Below, in pieces: positions 1 through 5,240 of a stretch of 7,590 bases of DNA; the first letter of the stretch is position 1; each line of letters opens with the position of its first letter. The translations under genes and the position numbers were made by a program. The DNA is taken from contig CANJOX010000155.1 in the NCBI GenBank assembly GCA_947475795.1, positions 1 to 7,590 of the forward strand, in the 5' to 3' direction. The notes under the pieces were generated by a model. The model saw only the letters and a list, made by a program, of their open reading frames with translations, was not told where the DNA came from and ran no database searches. The DNA comes from Gemmatimonadota bacterium (GTDB taxonomy: Bacteria; Gemmatimonadota; Gemmatimonadetes; Gemmatimonadales; Gemmatimonadaceae).

Positions 1-138
1 GAGCTCGAGCGCCACGTCCGCGGCGAACCACACCGCCTCGCCGCCGACGAGCGCCTCGACGCGCTCCGGCGACGTGCGAGGGCCACGTGTCACGGCGACC
101 GTGACCCGCGCCTCCGTTCCTTCGGAGACGGATCTCAC
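1..138 (-). CDS. N-terminus of a second PP-loop/QueC-like protein (partial, runs off the left edge)
   Basis: An open frame of 46 codons starts at a GTG that overlaps the symporter stop codon (GTGA, positions 138-135) and stays open to the window edge. No good Shine-Dalgarno is visible, so translation is probably coupled to the symporter. The only functional clue is internal. From residue 12 on, it aligns without gaps to the N-terminus of the PP-loop protein encoded at 1430-2575: VTVAVT matches MTIAVT, and VEALVGGEAVWFAAD matches AEALIAGAPVWLEAD. In all, 16 of 35 positions are identical, including an invariant-looking VW and AD. I infer that this is a paralogue of that enzyme and that its SGGxDS loop and Cys cluster lie beyond the edge. 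The catalytic part is not seen, so a stand-alone N-terminal domain or a degraded copy cannot be excluded. The frame also stays open a little upstream of the GTG, so the exact start is uncertain. Confidence 0.72.
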   Translation of the reverse strand, partial: MRSVSEGTEARVTVAVTRGPRTSPERVEALVGGEAVWFAADVALEL

Positions 139-1430
139 ACCGTGTCCGGCACCGGCGACGCCGACCGCGCGTCCCGCGCCAGTATCGTCGCCACGCTCAT
201 GTCGGCGGTCACGTTGAGCACGGTCATGAAGATGTCGGGGATCGTGTTCGCGGCATCGAGGAGCATGGCCCCCTCGATGGGCAGTCCAAACGCCATGAGC
301 AGCGGCAAGGTGGAGGGGGCGCCACCGCCGCCGGGAATGCCGGCCACACTGAAGCTGAACACCACCGTGGCCAGCAGATACATCCCGATCTGCTCCACGC
401 CGAGCGGGACCGCGAAGACATGCGACAGCAACAGGAGCTGGAAGAGCAAATAGATCGGCTGATTCAGCTTGAAGGTGGACACCGCCAGCGTCAGAGAGAA
501 GCCGGCACTCGAGGCGGGGAGCGCGAGATGATCCTTCGCCCCGTGCATGAGCGCGGGCAGCGAGGCCAGCGACGATTGCGTACCGGCCGCCACGAGTTGC
601 GCCGGTGCCACGCCGCGCGCAAAGCGGCGCATCGACACGCGCGCAACGAGCGCCGTCACGGGGTACAGCAGCACCGTGCACATCAGCATCAGCACCGACA
701 GGCCCACGATGTACACGCCCAGCACCTGCAGCGCCCCTGTGCCGGTCTGCAGCATGACGCCAAGCATCAGCACGAACACACCGACGGGCGTTGCCAGCAG
801 GATCCAGTGCACCAGCGTCATCATGGCGGCAGCGAGCGCCTGAATCGGCCGCGCCAGCGCCTCGCGGGAGTCCTGCGGCAGCCGCGCGGCGGCGAGGCCG
901 AAGAGCACCGTGAACACGAGCAACTGCAGCACACTGCCCCGGGCGGCCGCCTCGAACGGATTGCGCGGCACGAGCGACTTGAACCAGTCGGCGAACGTAA
1001 CCGGCGTGGTGGCGAGGGCCGCCGGCGCGCCCGGAATCACTGGCTCCACCCGCCACCCCGCGAGCAACTCACTGCCGGGCGGCAACCACGTGACCAGCTG
1101 GGTCGTGACGATGACGGACAGCAGGCCGCCCACGGTGAGAAACGCCACGAACAGCAGCACCGCACCGCGACCGATCCGACCGATCGACGGCTCCGCGTCC
1201 ACGCGGACCAACGTGGAGAGCAGCTGCGTGATCAGCAACGGGAGCACGGCCATCTGCAACGCGTTGACCCACAGCGCCCCGAGTGGCGACAGGAACTCCG
1301 ACGCGCGCGGCAGCCATGCCCACGCGAAGCGATGGCCCGCGAGTCCCAGCGTCGCGCCCAGCAGCAACGCCAGCAGCGACCAGTGTTGCAGCGTGAGACG
1401 CCCCCCCAATGGGCGCGCGGTGATCGACAT
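135..1430 (-). CDS. Divergent dicarboxylate/amino-acid:cation symporter (DAACS, SDF family)
   Basis: A 431-residue inner-membrane protein of about eight helices plus two re-entrant hairpins, the usual length for the GltPh/DctA family. Family landmarks in order are LVPRNPFEAAARGSVLQ (153-169), the HP1 serine motif SSLASLP (286-292), the HP2 motif AGIPGGGG (363-370), and the helix-8 signature with D399, N406 and D410 (NVTAD). Family members carry acidic amino acids or C4-dicarboxylates with Na+ or H+. Two key sites are not canonical. The helix-7 NMDGT motif is replaced by KLNQP (321-325), and the helix-8 arginine that reads the substrate side-chain carboxylate in GltPh is Met402. The helix-8 Asp that binds the substrate amino group (GltPh D394) is kept as D399. 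I infer a transporter with altered substrate and coupling. The ATG overlaps the stop of the upstream PP-loop gene (TAATG), and its own stop overlaps the next GTG, so it sits in a coupled operon. Substrate unknown. Confidence 0.9.
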   Translation of the reverse strand: MSITARPLGGRLTLQHWSLLALLLGATLGLAGHRFAWAWLPRASEFLSPLGALWVNALQMAVLPLLITQLLSTLVRVDAEPSIGRIGRGAVLLFVAFLTVGGLLSVIVTTQLVTWLPPGSELLAGWRVEPVIPGAPAALATTPVTFADWFKSLVPRNPFEAAARGSVLQLLVFTVLFGLAAARLPQDSREALARPIQALAAAMMTLVHWILLATPVGVFVLMLGVMLQTGTGALQVLGVYIVGLSVLMLMCTVLLYPVTALVARVSMRRFARGVAPAQLVAAGTQSSLASLPALMHGAKDHLALPASSAGFSLTLAVSTFKLNQPIYLLFQLLLLSHVFAVPLGVEQIGMYLLATVVFSFSVAGIPGGGGAPSTLPLLMAFGLPIEGAMLLDAANTIPDIFMTVLNVTADMSVATILARDARSASPVPDTV

Positions 1431-2575
1431 TACCGCGCCCCCGCGAAAAGACGTGCCATCCGGTTCCGCACTCGGCCAACGACATGGCCGCTTCGCCGGC
1501 GCCGGTCGTGCTCGGCGACCGACCGTCGGATCAGCGCTTGGACGGCATCAGCGACGACGCGGGGCAGCCGCGCCGCATCGAGTGTCCGGTACGACAGCTC
1601 GAGGGTGACTGGGTTGTACACGAAGGGCAGCGCCTCCACGGCAGCGGTCAGGTCGGCCACCGACAGATCAAAGGTCCGGAAGTGATGCAGTTGCTCCCGC
1701 TCGAGCAGGAGCAGTTGCGTGCGGAGGCACTTCTCGCACACGCCGCAGTTGAGTCCCGTGCCACGATGCTCCCAGCACACCCGCAGATGCTCACGCACCA
1801 GCGGTTCGCCGGCAATCGCCACCAGCTTTTCCGATCGTCGGTGCGTGGCTCCGACATGCCATACACCGAGCTGCTCCGACGACCAGAGCGTATCGAGCCG
1901 CACGTGCGAGCCCCAATGCGTGGCGATCTCGCGAAAACTCGGCGTCGAGGAAATCATCGCGTGACTGATCTCACCGCGCAGCGCATGACCGATCGCCGCC
2001 AGCGCGCCACCGTGCGTCTGTTCCCAGGAGAGCGACGCAAACAGCGGATGGGTGCGCACGTTCGTGGTGACGCGGATCGTGCGCACGCCAACGGTGTCGG
2101 CCACGCGTCGGACCAGATCGTGCGCCGCATCACAGCGGGCGACATCCTCGAGTGACACATCGAAGCCGCCAACAAACACGAGGGCGTCGGGCGCCAACGG
2201 GCCACGCAGCAACGAGAAAAACGAATCGACGCCGCCGGAGAACAGCAGCGCACTCCGACGCAGCGCCGGCGACAGGAGCCCGCCCGAGGGCGCGGGTGTC
2301 CCGACGGGCTCGACGGGCAGTGCGCCCTGCCACCCCCACCACTCCCGCACGATGTCCGCGACGTACGGCAATTGGCTGCGGAGCCGCTCCGACAACGCAC
2401 CGTCGAGCAGGAGCGGCGCCCCATGACGCAGGGCCGGAATGAAGAACGCCGACACAATCGCATCCATCGGCAGGTCAATCTCGGCATCCGCCTCGAGCCA
2501 GACCGGCGCTCCCGCAATCAACGCCTCGGCACGCCCGGGGGCGCCCCGGCGAAGCGATGTCACCGCAATGGTCAT
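1430..2575 (-). CDS. PP-loop ATP-pyrophosphatase domain protein, QueC-like
   Basis: 381 residues from the ATG at 2575. About 110 residues of unrecognised N-terminal domain precede the PP-loop LLFSGGVDSF (SGGVDS begins at residue 113), the ATP-binding signature of adenylating and amidating enzymes such as QueC. Near the C-terminus there is a four-cysteine cluster, C-x9-C-x2-C-x2-C (residues 267-283) followed by LRT. It closely resembles the zinc site of QueC (C-x8-C-x2-C-x2-C, then Arg). The fold call is therefore firm, but the protein is much longer than QueC (about 230 residues) and no other queuosine gene is nearby, so I do not call it QueC. Probably a cytoplasmic enzyme that activates a carboxylate or carbonyl with ATP; substrate unknown. 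An in-frame ATG at 2653, six bases after the preceding stop, would add 26 residues. I prefer 2575 because the added part looks non-coding (low GC3, no family-like sequence) and similarity to the paralogue at the left edge begins at 2575. Neither start has a clear Shine-Dalgarno. Confidence 0.85.
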   Translation of the reverse strand: MTIAVTSLRRGAPGRAEALIAGAPVWLEADAEIDLPMDAIVSAFFIPALRHGAPLLLDGALSERLRSQLPYVADIVREWWGWQGALPVEPVGTPAPSGGLLSPALRRSALLFSGGVDSFFSLLRGPLAPDALVFVGGFDVSLEDVARCDAAHDLVRRVADTVGVRTIRVTTNVRTHPLFASLSWEQTHGGALAAIGHALRGEISHAMISSTPSFREIATHWGSHVRLDTLWSSEQLGVWHVGATHRRSEKLVAIAGEPLVREHLRVCWEHRGTGLNCGVCEKCLRTQLLLLEREQLHHFRTFDLSVADLTAAVEALPFVYNPVTLELSYRTLDAARLPRVVADAVQALIRRSVAEHDRRRRSGHVVGRVRNRMARLFAGAR

Positions 2576-2659
2576 ATCCGAAAACCAAGAGCGCCCTGGC
2601 AATCCTCGCAAGGGGACCCGACAGGGCGAGCCGGCCGCGTCGCCCACGGCCATCCGCCA

Positions 2660-3982
2660 TCAGCGCAGGAGATCCTGCCGCGGCGGCACCCACGGCGGAA
2701 TCCATTTGCCCGCTACGGCACAGCTCGCCGACGGTGGCGCGACCTCCACCTCGGCAAAACCACCGCCCGTGCCAAAGCGCGCATCGACCAGCCGCGCCGT
2801 GCCGTCCGGCGCCATCGCCCACGCCGGCGTGCGCATGAAGCGCAGCGCCGCCGCAAAGACACAGCGCGTGGCCGCCAGTCGCGCGAACTCCGCGCGCGGC
2901 ACGGCCCAACTCTCGCCCCACGCCACGGCCTCCGACGTCGTCCACGCCGAACCGGAGGGCAGCACACGGGACACCCCCGGCAGCGCGCCCAGCGAATTGC
3001 GGTCACCGCCCCGCCGGTCGGCGGCGCACGCCACGGCATCATGGAAGCGGCGCCAGGGCGACACCGTCGCGGTGCGCACGCGATACTCCGTGGCGGTGGC
3101 GGTCACGACCAACGCGGCGAAGCAGCGCGGGTCGGCCGCCGCCGGCGTGAGTACCACATCGCGCAACGAACCGTCTGCCACCGTGGCCTGCACCGCGGCC
3201 CGGGCCCGCGCCGATGCGACAAAGAACACCGTGGTGACGGCCACCCACGCCAGCAGTCCGCTCCACGGACGCCAGCCCGCCGGTAACGCACGCTGGACGA
3301 GCAACCAGCACGCCGCGACGGTGGTCACCGCCACTGCCACAGGCGTGGCCACCTCGCCGGCCAGCCAGCAGAGCGCGAGGATGCCGGCCAGCGCCAGCAG
3401 CAGGAGCAGGCGACCAGACGGCCGTCGCGGCCCCCAGAGCAGCGGTGGAATCGCGACCACCATGAGCCACGGCTCGACGATGAACACCGCGTCGCCGAAG
3501 TACCACCGGTTATCAAACGGCCAGAACGGATGCACGCCGTAGCTGTTGGTGTAGTCCAGCAGCAGGTGCGACAGCGTACCCACCACCGCCAGCCCCAACA
3601 GCGCGCGCGACCCCTCCCGTGCCACGCGCGCCGACGTGGCGTCGGCACGCTCGCGACCGGCGAGCCCGCGCTGCCACCACCAGCGCGCCGTGGCCCAGAG
3701 CAGCAACGCACCGATCAGCGCCCACACAATGGTGTGCGTGTGCCCGCGATGATGCAGCAGATAGCCGAGCTTGCCCATCCCCACCATCGGCCCGGCGTAC
3801 ACGAGATCCACGTCGGGGAGCTCGGCCGCCACGATCCCCAGCACCACCGCCGCCCGTCGGAACCGCGTAAGCGACGGTGCTTCGATCGTCGCTGAAAAGG
3901 CGCGCCCGACGCGTCGGCGCACAATCAGCACGGCCGCGTCGGCGCACAGCAGACCCGCCAGAGCATGGGTGACGTTATCCAC
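2660..3982 (-). CDS. YdjM/YfhP-type inner-membrane metal-dependent hydrolase (DUF457) with long C-terminal domain
   Basis: Starting at the GTG at 3982, the protein is 440 residues and begins (M)DNVTHALAG, the standard opening of this family. An earlier GTG at 4048 would add 22 Arg-rich residues and overlap the upstream gene, so I reject it. Putative metal ligands are H6 (THAL), E54/D57/D59 (AELPDVD), the HHRGHTH motif (H77, H78, H81, H83), and H139/D143 in SHLLLDYTNSYG. About seven hydrophobic segments fill residues 40-260. The rest (about 265-440) is hydrophilic and likely extracytoplasmic, and I do not recognise it. The family (COG1988/PF04307) is described as putative membrane metal-dependent hydrolases; E. 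coli YdjM is LexA-regulated and B. subtilis YfhP is a relative. The true substrate is unknown, though a lipid or other membrane-associated one is plausible. It follows the small membrane-protein gene after 31 bases and precedes the PP-loop gene, consistent with an operon. Confidence 0.85.
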   Translation of the reverse strand: MDNVTHALAGLLCADAAVLIVRRRVGRAFSATIEAPSLTRFRRAAVVLGIVAAELPDVDLVYAGPMVGMGKLGYLLHHRGHTHTIVWALIGALLLWATARWWWQRGLAGRERADATSARVAREGSRALLGLAVVGTLSHLLLDYTNSYGVHPFWPFDNRWYFGDAVFIVEPWLMVVAIPPLLWGPRRPSGRLLLLLALAGILALCWLAGEVATPVAVAVTTVAACWLLVQRALPAGWRPWSGLLAWVAVTTVFFVASARARAAVQATVADGSLRDVVLTPAAADPRCFAALVVTATATEYRVRTATVSPWRRFHDAVACAADRRGGDRNSLGALPGVSRVLPSGSAWTTSEAVAWGESWAVPRAEFARLAATRCVFAAALRFMRTPAWAMAPDGTARLVDARFGTGGGFAEVEVAPPSASCAVAGKWIPPWVPPRQDLLR

Positions 3983-4013
3983 CCGTGCTACTTGAGGGCG
4001 GACTCGGCACCTG

Positions 4014-4406
4014 TCAACCGAGTGGCGGCTCCACGTGCGCCTGCCCACGCGCGCACTCGCGCAGCCGTTGCGCCGCGCCGATGATCCCGAGCAGCCACCC
4101 CACCGGGTAGGGAGCCACCAGCAGCAGCCACCACATCGACCGGCCGGTGGCGCCGCCCACGCCGCCGAACGCGCTCAGGATCCAGAGCGCCGCCACGCCC
4201 ACGGACACCATCCCACACGCCAGCCGCACCCGCCCGCTCACCCGGCTGCCGCCCGCCCCGCCACGCCCACGCGGCGTGCCCAGCACCACCGGCAGCGTCC
4301 CCGCCGCGATCACCACCGAACCCTCGAGGGGATCGACGGCGCCCAGGAGCATCGCCGTCAGGCCGGCGATCACGAGACGGCGATGCCAATGATGCGGGAC
4401 GCGCAT
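4014..4406 (-). CDS. Small four-helix membrane protein of unknown function
   Basis: 130 residues from the ATG at 4406, eight bases after the DUF2071 stop. The same frame is open far upstream, but that part is the Arg-rich shadow of DUF2071. Four hydrophobic segments are visible: about residues 11-25, 29-43, 63-85 and 91-111. The longest loop (44-62) is Gly/Arg-rich and probably cytoplasmic. Two stretches look conserved rather than generic: GAVDPLEGS (22-30), and LSAFGGVGGATGRSMWW (77-93) followed by PYPVGW (99-104). I have the impression of similar small proteins in other bacteria, but I cannot name a family or a function. No signal peptide or catalytic motif is visible. Placement between DUF2071 and YdjM-type genes with tight spacing suggests co-transcription. 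No Shine-Dalgarno is apparent, so translation may depend on coupling. Confidence 0.78.
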   Translation of the reverse strand: MRVPHHWHRRLVIAGLTAMLLGAVDPLEGSVVIAAGTLPVVLGTPRGRGGAGGSRVSGRVRLACGMVSVGVAALWILSAFGGVGGATGRSMWWLLLVAPYPVGWLLGIIGAAQRLRECARGQAHVEPPLG

Positions 4407-4414
4407 AGACAGGC

Positions 4415-5161
4415 CTACGGTAATCGGGTGGGGCGGTACACGGTGACGCGCGAGCCTTCCGCCACGAACATGGAGCAGGGCGGCGCGGCCAGCGGCGCCT
4501 CGAACGCGCTCCCGTACAGCCCGCGCACGTCGGCGCTGAACGACGGGTCCGCGCCCGGCCACACGCGCCACGACGGATGCGCCACTTGATACTCCACCGT
4601 GCGCCCATCGCGCTGTCGGGTGTATCCCCAGTAATGCTCGGCGATGAACTCCGGCTCCGACCCCGGCACCAACGGCTGCGGTGCGCCCACCGCCGTCACG
4701 CTCACCTGCTGATGTTGCGCGTTGCCAAACCAGCCGTAGAACAGGCGCCCGGGGCTGGGCAGCAGCCGTGGCGGCACGCGGCTGTGCATGGGGACGGCGG
4801 CGTACGGCTCGTTGTAGCAGAGCTGCGCGGTGAACGCGATCGCGCGCCGCGGCACGAGCTCGCGCACGAACACCACGCCGCGCCGCACGGAGCCGTCGGG
4901 CATGGGGCGCTTCACGTAGAAGCGCAGATTCACTTCGTCGAAGTGCCGGTGAAAGGGCACCGGCACCCCGAGCAGCCGTGTGTCCAGAAACCGGAAGCCG
5001 ACAATACTGGCCAGCGCCCGCCCCTCGAACAGGTCGAGCACGGTGTGCGCCGGCACCAGCGGCTCGAGGACGGCCCGCGGAATCTCGTAGTTGAGCATCA
5101 CGAGATACCGCCACTCGGCGGTGAGAAACGGGCGGCGCGGGATCTGATCCGGGGTGGTCAC
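4415..5161 (-). CDS. DUF2071 family protein (YqjF-like)
   Basis: 248 residues, a full-length member of DUF2071 (COG3361; B. subtilis YqjF is the reference name). Recognisable blocks are RPFLTAEWRYLVMLNYEIP (10-28); LEPLVPAHTVLDLFEG (32-47); the stretch from SIVGFRF through HFDEVNLRFYV (52-83), with a charged DEVNLR core; RGVVFVRELVPRRAIAF (94-110); and EHYWGYTRQ (175-183) near the end. No signal peptide or membrane helix is seen, so it is probably cytoplasmic. The family has no established biochemical role; its members are predicted to form an acetoacetate-decarboxylase-like beta barrel, which suggests small-molecule binding or catalysis, but this is inference. The GTG at 5161 is the first usable start because an in-frame TGA lies just before it at 5170-5168; the start falls inside an inverted repeat (listed separately). 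The gene is 79 bases downstream of the protease stop, with no terminator seen between them. Confidence 0.9.
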   Translation of the reverse strand: MTTPDQIPRRPFLTAEWRYLVMLNYEIPRAVLEPLVPAHTVLDLFEGRALASIVGFRFLDTRLLGVPVPFHRHFDEVNLRFYVKRPMPDGSVRRGVVFVRELVPRRAIAFTAQLCYNEPYAAVPMHSRVPPRLLPSPGRLFYGWFGNAQHQQVSVTAVGAPQPLVPGSEPEFIAEHYWGYTRQRDGRTVEYQVAHPSWRVWPGADPSFSADVRGLYGSAFEAPLAAPPCSMFVAEGSRVTVYRPTRLP

Positions 5162-5170
5162 ACCGGATCA
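5145..5170 (-). promoter_or_regulatory. Inverted repeat enclosing the DUF2071 start codon
   Basis: TGATCCGG and CCGGATCA form perfect 8-bp arms separated by 10 bases. Three further pairs form inside the spacer if one mismatch is allowed, giving 11 of 12 pairs in a near-palindrome. On the transcript the GUG start codon of DUF2071 (5161-5159) falls in the 10-base loop. It could be an RNA hairpin that limits ribosome access, a DNA operator for a dimeric regulator, or chance in a GC-rich region. The symmetry is seen directly; any function is inferred. Confidence 0.35.
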
Positions 5171-5240
5171 ACCCGTGGCGCGCGACGGCGTTCCCGCGGG
5201 CGCTCCGCGGCTGCACCGCGCGGGCGGGCCCGGTGGCGCG

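Noticed and set aside
420..1685. A 421-codon plus-strand open frame across the symporter and the end of the PP-loop gene
   Set aside because: Its product is an Arg/His/Gln-rich string with no domain or hydrophobic core. It is antisense to a clear SDF transporter and crosses two genes, as expected from GC-rich codon bias.
2372..3542. Long plus-strand open frames opposite the YdjM-type gene
   Set aside because: Low-complexity Arg/Ala/Pro/Thr products with no recognisable motif. The opposite strand encodes a membrane hydrolase with family motifs in the right order.
3983..4048. Earlier GTG start (4048) for the YdjM-type gene
   Set aside because: The 22 extra residues are Arg-rich and overlap the upstream gene, while GTG 3982 gives the canonical (M)DNVTHALAG start.
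4407..5216. N-terminal extension of the small membrane protein (400-codon frame)
   Set aside because: The added 270 residues are Arg-rich and overlap the complete DUF2071 gene in another frame. Only the last 130 codons look like protein.
5171..5240. GC-rich spacer with CCGCGG (5194-5199 and 5205-5210) as a possible terminator
   Set aside because: The stem is only 6 bp and no T-run follows on the minus strand. In this composition such palindromes are expected by chance.
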